Virus record (IMG/VR): IMGVR_UViG_3300049567_000003
Span: 1-33,847 of that record
Reading direction: 5' to 3' (one strand)
Length of the DNA: 33,847 nt
Source: a virus
The notes beneath the pieces were generated by a model, which worked only from the letters and a program-made list of their open reading frames with translations, ran no database searches and was not told where the DNA came from. A program made the position numbers and the translations under genes. Shown in pieces: positions 24,166 to 30,983 of the stretch (the first letter of the stretch is position 1; each line of letters starts with the position of its first letter).

Positions 24166-25340
24166 TGGAGGTGTTTATCCTCGACAATTTTTATCGTCGT
24201 CAAAGTGTGATTGAGACTTTCGAGTCGTTTATTTGGACTGAGCGTTTCAGTGCTTATGGAGACTTCGAACTTCACATGTATTCTACTTTGGAGAATCGTT
24301 CTCTTCTCTCGGCTGGTACAAAAATCGCACATAGCGAGACGTACCGAGTCATGACGGTGCAAACTGTCGAGAACACCACCGACGATCAGGGCAAAGCAAT
24401 GCTTAAGATCACCGGGACGTCTCTCGAGAAGATTCTTGATAATAGAGTCGCTCGAGGGACTCTCGGTGATCTTACAACCACTCCAAAGTGGTCGTTGACA
24501 GGCCTCCCTAAGGCCATTGCTCAACAAATGTTTCATGATATTTGCGTAACAGGAATTCTTGATGCCGGAGACATCATCCCTGGCATTAATGAAAGCAGCA
24601 TATTTCCGGTCGACACTATTGCTGCACCTTCGGATTCAGTTACGTACGAACCCGAGTTGACGACGCTATATTTGGCCATGAAGAATCTCTGCGACATTTA
24701 TAGCATGGGGTTCCGACTTGTCAGAGATGGCGATACAAGTCAACTATATTTCGACATCTACATGGGTAGCGATCGAACCACCGGCCAGACCACCCTCCCG
24801 GCCGTTGTGTTCAGCCCTGGACTTGACAATCTAAAGAACACTACCGAGATCACCACAACAGCCCTCTACAAGAATGTAGCTTATGTGTTCTCTCCAGTGG
24901 GTCACGAAATTGTGTACGCATTGGATGTGGATCCAGCTGTTGAAGGTTTCGATCGTCAAATTCTTGTGGTTAAGGCAGATGACATTACAGACACTACTCC
25001 GTCTGTAGCATCTGCCAAGATGATCCAGAGGGGTAAGGACGAGCTCTCCAAGGCTCGAAAACTCTTTGCCTTCGATGGTGAAATCAGCCAGTCGATTCAG
25101 TATAAGTACGGGGTCGACTATAATCTCGGAGATCTCGTAGAGCTCCAGAACGAAGATGGTGTGACCACGAATGTTCAGGTAACTGAGCAGATCTTCGTAT
25201 CTGATTCTGAAGGCGAACGGTCATATCCTACGTTGACTGTTTACCGATACATCACGCCTGGTTCTTGGGCTGGCTGGGATTACAACAAGGAATGGGACGA
25301 TTACGATTCAAGTTCTACTACTTGGTCGGAGCAACCTTAG
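24165..25340 (+). CDS. Siphovirus ReqiPepy6 Gp37-like tail protein
   Basis: A 391-residue protein. Its beginning (FILDNFYRRQSVIETFESFIWTERF, then GDFELHM), the LKITGTSLEKILDNRVARGT block, YLAMKNLCDIYSMGFRLV and the closing YNLGDLVELQNEDGVTTNVQVTEQ region follow the Gp37-like family named from Rhodococcus phage ReqiPepy6. It probably forms the tail-tip hub. The start ATG 24165 shares its A with the previous stop (TAATG), with GGAGG at 24154-24158. An in-frame start further upstream would run into the distal tail gene. Confidence 0.82.
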   Translation: MEVFILDNFYRRQSVIETFESFIWTERFSAYGDFELHMYSTLENRSLLSAGTKIAHSETYRVMTVQTVENTTDDQGKAMLKITGTSLEKILDNRVARGTLGDLTTTPKWSLTGLPKAIAQQMFHDICVTGILDAGDIIPGINESSIFPVDTIAAPSDSVTYEPELTTLYLAMKNLCDIYSMGFRLVRDGDTSQLYFDIYMGSDRTTGQTTLPAVVFSPGLDNLKNTTEITTTALYKNVAYVFSPVGHEIVYALDVDPAVEGFDRQILVVKADDITDTTPSVASAKMIQRGKDELSKARKLFAFDGEISQSIQYKYGVDYNLGDLVELQNEDGVTTNVQVTEQIFVSDSEGERSYPTLTVYRYITPGSWAGWDYNKEWDDYDSSSTTWSEQP

Positions 25341-25355
25341 CGAAGGAGGTTTGAA

Positions 25356-25595
25356 ATGGCCATTGGAGATGATGCTCAGGCGGCAGGATTCCCCATTGTC
25401 CCCGATACGGGCGAAGAAGGCCGAGTTCGCTGGGGCGCTCGGGAAATCAATCGTACTCGAGACGAGCTAGCGCAGATCAAGGCTCTAATTCCAATTGGTA
25501 AGTCTGGTTATCGAACCGCTACAGGTATCAGTTCTGGAACTGGCGATCCTACCGGTGGAGTCGATGGCGATATTTACTTCAAGATCGTGGCGTAG
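25356..25595 (+). CDS. Small tail protein of unknown function
   Basis: A 79-residue protein between the Gp37-like and fibre genes. It has an acidic N-terminus, RVRWGAREINRTRDELAQIKALI (a probable short helix), and a Gly-rich end SSGTGDPTGGVDGDIYFKIV, similar in style to trimerisation or hinge segments of phage fibres. It starts 15 nt after the previous stop, with AGGAGG (25344-25349). Probably a tail-tip or fibre partner; no family is firmly recognised. Confidence 0.7.
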   Translation: MAIGDDAQAAGFPIVPDTGEEGRVRWGAREINRTRDELAQIKALIPIGKSGYRTATGISSGTGDPTGGVDGDIYFKIVA

Positions 25596-25603
25596 GTGAC
25601 ATC

Positions 25604-26590
25604 ATGACCGACTACCTAAAGGCCACAGGTAGCACAGGCACCATGATGATCCGTGACGACGGCCTTACAGTCTCTTTCTGGCTTAAGGCCGGCTCGACCA
25701 CGTTCAATCACAATCTGCCATGGGGATACGTGGTAGCGGGTGTTACAAGCCCCACTCTTGAATTCGACTTTGTGAGTGGTGGCGCATGGCAGATGCTCAA
25801 ATCTTGGAATCTGACAGCCACTCAGACTGTCACCTTCAAGATCTATGATTCGGGTACGACTGGTCTTGGTGGTCCTACCACCTTCAGTCAGCTTATTACT
25901 CGAACCACAGTTCCTTCAGCTCCAAGCACACCAATCTTGTCAAATGCTACTGCAACGACCATCGACGCCAAATTTACCGATGGAGCAACCGGCGGTTTAG
26001 CAATTGATCAAAGACAGCTTGGTTGGAGCACGTCTATTGTCGGCCCTACGTCGACGATGGCATCCGACGGAACAGACACGATTACGGGCCTGACAGCAGG
26101 TACGACATATCACGTCTGGGCTCGCACTCACAACGCAAACGGTTGGAGTGCTTGGTCTGGATATTCGACGATAACAACCCCAAAGGTTCCTTATCCTCCG
26201 GATATTCCTTCCGCCACAAACATTGGTCCGGTATCCGTCACTGTAGTATGGACACCACCATCGGCTGGAGATGGCGGATCGCCAATCACAGCGTACGAGG
26301 TCTCTTACGGGACCGACCCCCTCGTACATGCGGCAAGCGTGACGGGAACATCCCCCCTAACTGTAACAGGTCTACAACCAGGCACAAGGTACTACTTCTG
26401 GGTTAGAGCTCAGAATGCGGTCGGATGGAGTGCATATTCTGCTCCGGTCGTTGCTACCACGATCGCCGGAGTTCGACTCAAGGTGGGCGCTGAGTGGAAG
26501 ATTGCTATCCCCTATGTAAACGTAGGCGGAGTTTGGAAGCTAGCGCAGCCTTTCGTTCGATATCTAGGCGTCTGGAAAGGGACCGTCTAA
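25604..26590 (+). CDS. Minor tail / fibre protein with two fibronectin type III domains
   Basis: A 328-residue protein. The N-terminal 100 residues are beta-rich. Two fibronectin type III domains follow: about 105-197 (with TGLTAGTTYHVWARTHNANGW) and 199-289 (with VVWTPPSAGDGGSPITAYEV and LQPGTRYYFWVRAQNAVGW). The C-terminal tail repeats an Trp-Lys pattern (AEWKIAIPYV, GVWKLAQPFV, GVWKGTV) seen at the ends of phage fibre proteins. It likely makes surface contact with the host. The start is 8 nt after the previous stop. Confidence 0.8.
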   Translation: MTDYLKATGSTGTMMIRDDGLTVSFWLKAGSTTFNHNLPWGYVVAGVTSPTLEFDFVSGGAWQMLKSWNLTATQTVTFKIYDSGTTGLGGPTTFSQLITRTTVPSAPSTPILSNATATTIDAKFTDGATGGLAIDQRQLGWSTSIVGPTSTMASDGTDTITGLTAGTTYHVWARTHNANGWSAWSGYSTITTPKVPYPPDIPSATNIGPVSVTVVWTPPSAGDGGSPITAYEVSYGTDPLVHAASVTGTSPLTVTGLQPGTRYYFWVRAQNAVGWSAYSAPVVATTIAGVRLKVGAEWKIAIPYVNVGGVWKLAQPFVRYLGVWKGTV

Positions 26591-26606
26591 TCCGAAGGAA
26601 TTATTC

Positions 26607-26993
26607 GTGGATACTTGGTGGCAGATTTTGCTGACTGCTGTGGTCACCGTTACCGCTTCATCAGGGTTTTGGACTTACGTAAATCGTAAGGACGAACGGA
26701 AGACCATGAACGACAAGCTCGTTATGGGTCTCGCATACGACAAGATCATCGGAATGGGCATGAGCTATATCGAGCGAGGCTGGATCACCAAGGATGAATA
26801 CGAGGACTACCGAAAGTACCTCTATGAGCCGTACAAGGCTCTCGGCGGAAACGGGGTGACTGAGAGGATTATGGGTGAAGTCACCAATCTTCCTCTACTA
26901 CCTCGTAGCAAATATGCGTCAGTCATTCAAGCTGCAAAGTCGAACACTGACGTTCCAGTACCACACGTTTCTGCCGAAGAGTTGAATGTCTAG
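26607..26993 (+). CDS. Membrane-anchored small protein of the lysis region
   Basis: A 128-residue protein with one N-terminal transmembrane segment (about 6-22) and a cytoplasm-like domain with YDKIIGMGMSYIERGWITKDEYEDYRKYLYEPYKALGGNG, a pattern I recall beside phage holins. GTG 26607 is supported by GAAGGA (26594-26599). It precedes the holin-like gene by 13 nt. A second holin or holin regulator is possible; a structural role is the alternative. Confidence 0.65.
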   Translation: MDTWWQILLTAVVTVTASSGFWTYVNRKDERKTMNDKLVMGLAYDKIIGMGMSYIERGWITKDEYEDYRKYLYEPYKALGGNGVTERIMGEVTNLPLLPRSKYASVIQAAKSNTDVPVPHVSAEELNV

Positions 26994-27006
26994 AAAGGAT
27001 ATTTAG

Positions 27007-27354
27007 ATGTTGTTCAACGATCGCGTCTACAAGATTCTCAAGGAAATCGCCCTGGTGTGGCTTCCTGGTCTTGGTGCGGCATATTTCACGATCGCTTCGA
27101 TCTGGCATCTCCCTGCGGCAGAGCAGGTTGTCGGTACGATTACGGCGATTGACACTTTCATGGGCTTGATTCTCAAGGCTTCTACGGCATCGTACAACAA
27201 GAGTGACCTGAAGTATGATGGAAATCTTCAGATCGTCGATACCGAAGATGGCTCTCAGCTCCGGTTCGGGAATCTGGATCGAAAGGCTCTGGAAAAGGAA
27301 TCGGTCACACTCAAGATGGTTACGAATTCGGACACTGCTCAGCCGGTTTCGTGA
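27007..27354 (+). CDS. Holin, r1t-like
   Basis: A 115-residue protein with two hydrophobic segments (about 16-33 and 40-58), the second carrying LPAAEQVVGTITAIDTFMGLIL, close to the r1t-type holin pattern. The C-terminal half is polar. It would open the membrane at the end of infection. AAAGGA (26994-26999) precedes it. The endolysin is not adjacent but at 2144-2935. Confidence 0.72.
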   Translation: MLFNDRVYKILKEIALVWLPGLGAAYFTIASIWHLPAAEQVVGTITAIDTFMGLILKASTASYNKSDLKYDGNLQIVDTEDGSQLRFGNLDRKALEKESVTLKMVTNSDTAQPVS

Positions 27355-27357
27355 CCT

Positions 27358-27381
27358 CGCGGGGTAAACAATGCGTATAAT
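27358..27381 (+). promoter_or_regulatory. Promoter-like element, copy 1
   Basis: TCGC, 4 nt, TAAACA, 5 nt, TATAAT (27376-27381), followed by GAGACCCC. It lies in the 52-nt gap between the holin gene and the coiled-coil gene at 27407. It shares exact spacing with four other copies. No canonical TTGACA -35 box is seen. Confidence 0.75.
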
Positions 27382-27406
27382 GAGACCCCATATTTAGGAG
27401 GACGCA

Positions 27407-27913
27407 ATGTTTGCCCTAAACTCTATCGAAGAACCCACCAGCCTCATCGAGCGAATCAACTCCCTGATCGTGAAGCTGGCCGGTGTTGCTGAAGGAAGCC
27501 AAGAATACACGGATATGGTGGCTCAGCTTATCCAGCTCTACAAAGCACTGGAACTCGACATCAACGTCAAGACGAAGATGCTCGACACCTACGGAAAGCA
27601 GAACGAAATCGAATCCCGAATCGCTCAGCTCGAACTTGAAACCGAACTCAAGCAGTCCATCGCGGACCGCGACATGCGAGTGAAGGAATTGGAACTCGAA
27701 CTGAAGATTAAGGAATCCGACGTAACTGTTGACCTCCGTAAGGTCGAGACCGAACTCAAGACGAAAGAAATCGAGGACCGCCGCCGCGTGAGCCCGGACA
27801 CTGTAGCCGCCATCGCCGCGAACGTCGTTGGAATCCTGCTCATCATCGGCCACGAACGAATCAACGTTGTGACCTCGAAGGCTTTGGGATTCATCCCGAA
27901 GGTTTTCCGCTGA
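27407..27913 (+). CDS. Coiled-coil protein with a C-terminal hydrophobic segment
   Basis: A 168-residue protein. A long heptad-like coiled coil (about 45-130) rich in Glu, Lys and Leu is followed by a probable transmembrane segment (about 134-150, AAIAANVVGILLII) and SKALGFIPKVFR. It is probably membrane-tethered and oligomeric. It starts 6 nt after AGGAGG (27396-27401) and is downstream of promoter copy 1. It is followed by a terminator-like hairpin. Function unknown; a spanin-like or regulatory role is conceivable. Confidence 0.75.
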   Translation: MFALNSIEEPTSLIERINSLIVKLAGVAEGSQEYTDMVAQLIQLYKALELDINVKTKMLDTYGKQNEIESRIAQLELETELKQSIADRDMRVKELELELKIKESDVTVDLRKVETELKTKEIEDRRRVSPDTVAAIAANVVGILLIIGHERINVVTSKALGFIPKVFR

Positions 27914-27941
27914 CAAGCCAAAACTAAACATAGTCTGAACG

Positions 27942-27985
27942 AGAGGGCATGTGAGAAGAACATATCTTGCATGCCCTCTTAGTTT
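27942..27985 (+). terminator. Terminator-like hairpin
   Basis: A perfect 10-bp stem: AGAGGGCATG (27942-27951) and CATGCCCTCT (27970-27979), with an 18-nt loop that can pair further (AAGA/TCTT). It is followed by TAGTTTC. It closes the coiled-coil gene cassette just before promoter copy 2. The T-tract is short, so termination efficiency is uncertain. Confidence 0.7.
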
Positions 27986-28009
27986 CGCAAAATTTACAAG
28001 GGGTATAAT
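27986..28009 (+). promoter_or_regulatory. Promoter-like element, copy 2
   Basis: TCGC, 4 nt, TTTACA, 5 nt, TATAAT (28004-28009), followed by GAAACCCC. It sits 6 nt after the preceding terminator-like hairpin and 24 nt before the small gene at 28034. Confidence 0.78.
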
Positions 28010-28033
28010 GAAACCCCTATCTAAGGAGACATC

Positions 28034-28210
28034 ATGAAGAAGTTCGTCGACAACCTCAAGCGCAACGCGCAGGAGAACCCCGTCCAGACCCTCATCGTCG
28101 CCGCACTTGTGCTTACCGCTATGGCCAAGTTCGTCGAATCTGCAGGTCACGCCGCCGGTTCCCGCGCCTACGCCCGTCAGGTCGACCATCGAATCAACCG
28201 TACCCGATAG
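28034..28210 (+). CDS. Small membrane protein (58 residues)
   Basis: A 58-residue protein beginning MKKFVDNLKRNAQENP. A basic N-terminus is followed by a hydrophobic helix (about 18-32) and a Gly/Ala-rich helix, then a basic end (QVDHRINRTR). AAGGAG (28023-28028) and promoter copy 2 lie upstream and a terminator-like hairpin follows, so this is a self-contained cassette. Codons are strongly GC-ending, suggesting high expression. No known family is recognised. Confidence 0.72.
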   Translation: MKKFVDNLKRNAQENPVQTLIVAALVLTAMAKFVESAGHAAGSRAYARQVDHRINRTR

Positions 28211-28220
28211 AACTCAAACC

Positions 28221-28245
28221 AGAGCCCCACAAGGGCTTTAGGTTT
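28221..28245 (+). terminator. Terminator-like hairpin
   Basis: AGAGCCC (28221-28227) pairs with GGGCTTT (28233-28239) over a 5-nt loop, and TTTT occurs shortly after (28243-28246). It follows the 58-residue gene and immediately precedes promoter copy 3. Confidence 0.65.
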
Positions 28246-28246
28246 T

Positions 28247-28270
28247 CGCGATATTTACAACCCCTATAAT
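28247..28270 (+). promoter_or_regulatory. Promoter-like element, copy 3
   Basis: TCGC, 4 nt, TTTACA, 5 nt, TATAAT (28265-28270). Downstream differs from the other copies (GAAGAGGAC rather than GARACCCC), and no protein-coding start follows before copy 4, so it may drive a non-coding RNA. Confidence 0.72.
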
Positions 28271-28371
28271 GAAGAGGACGGAAGGAATTTCCAGTTCAAC
28301 CCTGGAGACTCTTCTCGCAAATCCTACATCGGATTTAAAAAATTCCCCGGTGGGCCTTTCGATAAAAGCCT
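28271..28371 (+). ncRNA. Candidate small structured RNA with a T-arm-like hairpin
   Basis: No ATG-led gene occurs between promoter copies 3 and 4. The expected transcript has a closing stem GAAGAG (28271-28276) with CTCTTC (28309-28314). Inside is a perfect 5-bp hairpin TCCAG-TTCAACC-CTGGA (28290-28306) whose 7-nt loop matches the tRNA T-loop consensus. Then comes AAATCC/GGATTT (28319-28324, 28331-28336). There is no room for D and anticodon arms, so it is not a tRNA; it could be a tRNA-like or other regulatory RNA. Confidence 0.45.
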
Positions 28372-28395
28372 CGCAAGATTTACAGGGCCTATAAT
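28372..28395 (+). promoter_or_regulatory. Promoter-like element, copy 4
   Basis: TCGC, 4 nt, TTTACA, 5 nt, TATAAT (28390-28395), followed by GAAACCCC. It is 27 nt before the small gene at 28423. Confidence 0.78.
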
Positions 28396-28422
28396 GAAAC
28401 CCCCTACGAAAGGACCCCCATC

Positions 28423-28575
28423 ATGGACAAGACCGCCGAGACCATCGTCGTCACCGCCGCCAAGATCGTCATCGTCGTCGGAGTGAGCGTCATCGCCACT
28501 CGCGTCGTCGGTAAGATCGCGGACCGCGCTGCGAAGAAGGCCGCCGAGAAGGACCAGATCGAGACCGCCAAGTAG
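28423..28575 (+). CDS. Small membrane protein (50 residues)
   Basis: A 50-residue protein beginning MDKTAETIVV. A single hydrophobic helix rich in Val and Ile (about 8-29) is followed by a charged Lys/Ala/Glu helix (about 31-50). GAAAGGA (28408-28414) and promoter copy 4 lie upstream, and a terminator follows its stop by 13 nt. Codons are almost all C/G-ending. It resembles the other tiny membrane proteins here in plan, but homology is unclear. Function unknown. Confidence 0.7.
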   Translation: MDKTAETIVVTAAKIVIVVGVSVIATRVVGKIADRAAKKAAEKDQIETAK

Positions 28576-28588
28576 ACCACTCAACCAT

Positions 28589-28619
28589 AAGACCCTAACA
28601 AGGTCTTTTGGTTTTTTTC
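28589..28619 (+). terminator. Rho-independent terminator
   Basis: AAGACC (28589-28594) pairs with GGTCTT (28602-28607) over a 7-nt loop, followed by TTGGTTTTTTT. The T-run is the strongest in the region. It closes the cassette of the 50-residue membrane protein. Confidence 0.78.
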
Positions 28620-28626
28620 TTATGCT

Positions 28627-28693
28627 CCCTCACTGGATCAAAGACGGCATTCCTTTTAGAGAACTGGAGGGGGTGTTCGAGATCCAGTGAGGG
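28627..28693. repeat. 13-bp perfect inverted repeat with 41-nt spacer
   Basis: CCCTCACTGGATC (28627-28639) is perfectly complementary to GATCCAGTGAGGG (28681-28693). Inside the spacer, ACTGGA (28663-28668) can also pair with TCCAGT (28683-28688), so two alternative hairpins compete for the same right arm. The right arm ends 1 nt before a TATAAT (28695-28700). It may be an operator or a switching RNA element. The tRNA-like GTTCGA in the spacer does not build a T stem. Confidence 0.6.
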
Positions 28694-28694
28694 T

Positions 28695-28700
28695 TATAAT
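28695..28700 (+). promoter_or_regulatory. Possible -10 box of a different promoter type
   Basis: A perfect TATAAT lies 26 nt before the start at 28727, directly after the inverted repeat. The upstream TCGC and TWWACA boxes of the recurrent element are absent, so this would be a distinct, perhaps operator-controlled promoter. Confidence 0.45.
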
Positions 28701-28726
28701 TATCCACCTCTCCGAAGGAGAAAGAA

Positions 28727-28900
28727 ATGCTGAAGCTCGTGACATTCGTTTTCTATCCCTTCCTTTGGGGTTGGAACGAGATCTGCGAACAGGTACGCGA
28801 GTACAAGCTCGAGCGTGCGAAGTGCAAGCGCGAAGACGACGACATGTTCACGAAGTGGGTCATCGAGAAGAAGACCCAAGCAACACCTCTGTTTCGATAA
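28727..28900 (+). CDS. Small protein with aromatic N-terminal hydrophobic segment (57 residues)
   Basis: A 57-residue protein beginning MLKLVTFVFYPFLWGW, an aromatic hydrophobic anchor (about 3-17), followed by a charged helix with EQVREYKLERAKCKRED and a basic end. GAAGGAG (28714-28720) supports the ATG. It is followed 25 nt later by the next small membrane gene. It probably lies at the membrane; function unknown. Confidence 0.65.
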   Translation: MLKLVTFVFYPFLWGWNEICEQVREYKLERAKCKREDDDMFTKWVIEKKTQATPLFR

Positions 28901-28925
28901 AGACGATATTTAGAAAGGACATCCA

Positions 28926-29105
28926 ATGTCACCTCTAGGCTGGATCGTTGTTGCGCTCGGTGCATGGTTCGGCATCGCATTCATCCTTCTGGGGGTATGG
29001 ATGGGTTTGACGAATTATCACATTCGTAAGAACAGCAAGGGCCTCGACACTCATACTTCCGCAACATTCCAGGAGCTCCAGGATGGATTTTCGGCAACTG
29101 TCTAA
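28926..29105 (+). CDS. Small membrane protein (59 residues)
   Basis: A 59-residue protein beginning MSPLGWIVVALGAWFG. One strong transmembrane segment (about 5-28) is followed by a basic YHIRKN stretch and a polar tail. GAAAGGA (28913-28919) supports the ATG. Its last 23 nt overlap the DUF6353-like gene at 29083, so the two are probably translated together. Function unknown. Confidence 0.65.
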   Translation: MSPLGWIVVALGAWFGIAFILLGVWMGLTNYHIRKNSKGLDTHTSATFQELQDGFSATV

Positions 29106-29847
29106 TCAGGCTCAGCGTTTTCTAGTAGAGAATTCGCCGGCCATCCTCACGGGAATCGGAGTTGCGGGAACTCTGACAACCGCTTATCTCACAGGTCGAG
29201 CCACCTTCAAGGCGGCCGAGATCATCAACCAGAAGAATCTCGAGAAAGATATCTCAGATCTGTACATGCCGCCAAAGGAGAAGCTCAAGCTAGTTTGGCG
29301 TTTGTATGTTCCCGCCGCCGGGACCGCTGCACTTACGATCGCTGCGATCATCTACGCCAATCGAATCTCGGACAAGCGAGCAGCGGCTTTGGCGGCCGCA
29401 TACGCATTTTCTCAAACGACCTTCGAAGAATACAAGGACAAGGTCATCGAGAAGATGGGTCCGAAGAAGGAAGAACTCGTTCGGGCGGAGATCGACCAGG
29501 AACGATTCAACGAGGTGTCCGCGGATAAGAACGTGGTCATCATCGGCAAGGGAGACGTCCTTTGCTTCGAAACGTTCACTGGTCGGATTTTCATGAGTGA
29601 CATGGAAACCCTTCGTAAGGCCATGAATGACATCAATCTCGAAATCATCAATGGTGTCTATGCATCGTTGACTGATTTCTATCATCTGGTCGGTCTCCCT
29701 TCGACTGGCGTTTCAGATGATCTCGGATGGAACACTGATCATCCACTCAAGCTGAATTTCACAACGATTCTGTCGGATGACAATCGTCCTTGTCTTGCCT
29801 TCAGTTACAACATCCATCCGGTCAAGGATTACAACCAGTTCAACTAG
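29083..29847 (+). CDS. DUF6353-like membrane protein
   Basis: A 254-residue protein. Two transmembrane segments (about 17-38 and 71-92, the second YVPAAGTAALTIAAIIYAN) flank a short loop. The rest is soluble: a charged middle and a C-terminal domain (about 191-254) with GVYASLTDFYHLVGLP, then LGW and LKLNFTT. This C-terminal pattern recurs in the proteins at 31408 and 32722. The overall plan matches DUF6353 phage proteins as I recall them. AGGAG (29071-29075) precedes it. Role unknown; probably acts at the host membrane. Confidence 0.68.
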   Translation: MDFRQLSNQAQRFLVENSPAILTGIGVAGTLTTAYLTGRATFKAAEIINQKNLEKDISDLYMPPKEKLKLVWRLYVPAAGTAALTIAAIIYANRISDKRAAALAAAYAFSQTTFEEYKDKVIEKMGPKKEELVRAEIDQERFNEVSADKNVVIIGKGDVLCFETFTGRIFMSDMETLRKAMNDINLEIINGVYASLTDFYHLVGLPSTGVSDDLGWNTDHPLKLNFTTILSDDNRPCLAFSYNIHPVKDYNQFN

Positions 29848-29906
29848 TACGTGCATATCCTGTTTAACCCTTTTGTCAAAGACACCCAAAATGAAAGGTA
29901 AAAAAA

Positions 29907-30098
29907 ATGAGCGAGATCATCACGGACGCCGTCGAGGTCGCCGAGAGCACCGGTCTGAGCCCCAAGAAGAAGCTCGTCATCGCAGCCTCCGTTGTTCTGG
30001 TCAGCGCCAGCCTGGCCCTGGTCGCTCTTCGAGCCCGGTCCAAGAAGAAGTCCGAGATCGTCGTCGAGGTCGTGGAAGACTCGACCCCCAACGCCTGA
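29907..30098 (+). CDS. Small membrane protein (63 residues)
   Basis: A 63-residue protein beginning MSEIITDAVEVAEST. A basic KKKL stretch precedes one transmembrane helix (about 23-41, VIAASVVLVSASLALVAL), then ARSKKKSEI and an acidic tail. Codons are strongly GC-ending. It follows the DUF6353-like gene by 59 nt that contain no clear terminator. The gap holds TTTAAC, 5 nt, TGTCAA, then GACACCC, at most a degenerate relative of the recurrent promoter. Function unknown. Confidence 0.7.
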   Translation: MSEIITDAVEVAESTGLSPKKKLVIAASVVLVSASLALVALRARSKKKSEIVVEVVEDSTPNA

Positions 30099-30150
30099 TA
30101 TAACTTCATTTCACCCCGCAAAATTCCGAAATTAGTTTGAAGGGTTATTC

Positions 30151-30693
30151 ATGCTCAGCGAGACCATCAAGTACACCGACTTCAACGGTGTCGAGCAGAC
30201 GGACACATTTCATTTCCACCTCTCCAAGGCGGAGATCGCCGAGCTGCATCTCATCTACGGCGAGGACAATGATTACAAGGCGTATCTGACCAAGATCGTC
30301 AAGGCCAACGACGGTAAGGCGATCGTCGAGCACTTCAAGAAGATCATTCGGGACTCGGTCGGGAAGAAGTCCGAGGACGGGAAGCGATTCATCAAGTCCG
30401 ACGCGATCGCCGACGATTTCATGCAGTCGGCAGCATACGACGAGTTCTTCCTGAAGCTTTTCAAGGAGCCCGACTACATGATCACGTTCATCACGGGTCT
30501 CTTCCCGAAGGATATTCAGGAACAGATTCAGGTGGAAGAAATCAAGAGTCTTCCTGGTGCGGACGTCGAGGAGGACACCCGTCCGGCTTGGATTCGGGAG
30601 AATCGTGATCCGACCAAGGCCGAACTTATCGGGATGACTTCAGCTCAGATGGCTGACGCGATGCGTCGACGAGTCATGAACGATTCGAAGTAA
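30151..30693 (+). CDS. Tail assembly chaperone-like protein (displaced)
   Basis: A 180-residue protein. It begins MLSETIKYTDFNGVEQTDTFHFHLSKAE and continues with EHFKKIIRDSVGKKSEDGKRFIKSD, DDFMQSAAYDEFFLKLF and FITGLFPKDIQEQ. I recall this order in siphovirus tail-module proteins annotated as tail assembly chaperones. Here it lies about 12 kb past the tape measure start, among small membrane genes, so its role is uncertain. GAAGGG (30140-30145) precedes ATG 30151. It may act in tail assembly despite its position, or have been recruited to another job. Confidence 0.55.
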   Translation: MLSETIKYTDFNGVEQTDTFHFHLSKAEIAELHLIYGEDNDYKAYLTKIVKANDGKAIVEHFKKIIRDSVGKKSEDGKRFIKSDAIADDFMQSAAYDEFFLKLFKEPDYMITFITGLFPKDIQEQIQVEEIKSLPGADVEEDTRPAWIRENRDPTKAELIGMTSAQMADAMRRRVMNDSK

Positions 30694-30750
30694 TAGCACA
30701 GGGATGAAGGGGATCGGCAAGGGCGCTTCTGGGGAATGTAATTATCGTGT

Positions 30751-30787
30751 CCTCTTCCGGGTGCTGATCTTAAACGACCGCCGCGGC
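30751..30787. repeat. Imperfect direct repeat, copy A
   Basis: A 37-nt segment containing CCGGGTGCTGATCTT and AAACGACCGCC, repeated at 30883-30919 with about three quarters identity by eye. Confidence 0.55.
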
Positions 30788-30882
30788 AAGCCTCAGACAA
30801 GAGGGGTGCCCTTCATCTAAGCAAGACGAGATTGGGTGGGAATCAGCAGGTTGGGTTCTGTGGTTGGGGGTCTCCCGCGGAG

Positions 30883-30919
30883 CCCTCTCCGGATGCTGAA
30901 TTTCAAACGACAGCCGAGC
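30883..30919. repeat. Imperfect direct repeat, copy B
   Basis: The second copy contains CCGGATGCTGAATTT and CAAACGACAGCC. It lies 132 nt after the first and leads into the three-way hairpin that precedes promoter copy 5. Confidence 0.55.
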
Positions 30920-30983
30920 ATCGATGATATTCGATAGGGCACTATGCGAATGCTCTCGATAAAAAATTGCGCCCCTCACTCGT

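Noticed and set aside
28627-28693. Possible tRNA: CCCTCAC/GTGAGGG could be an acceptor stem and GTTCGA a T-loop.
   Set aside because: The T stem does not pair, no D arm or anticodon stem fits the 67 nt, and the perfect pairing extends to 13 bp, unlike a tRNA.
29848-29906. A sixth copy of the promoter element (TTTAAC, 5 nt, TGTCAA, GACACCC).
   Set aside because: The TATAAT and TCGC boxes are missing; at most a degenerate relative.
30704-30820. A 38-codon + strand frame after the chaperone-like gene.
   Set aside because: No good ribosome-binding site and it runs through the direct repeat and hairpin; too short to support.
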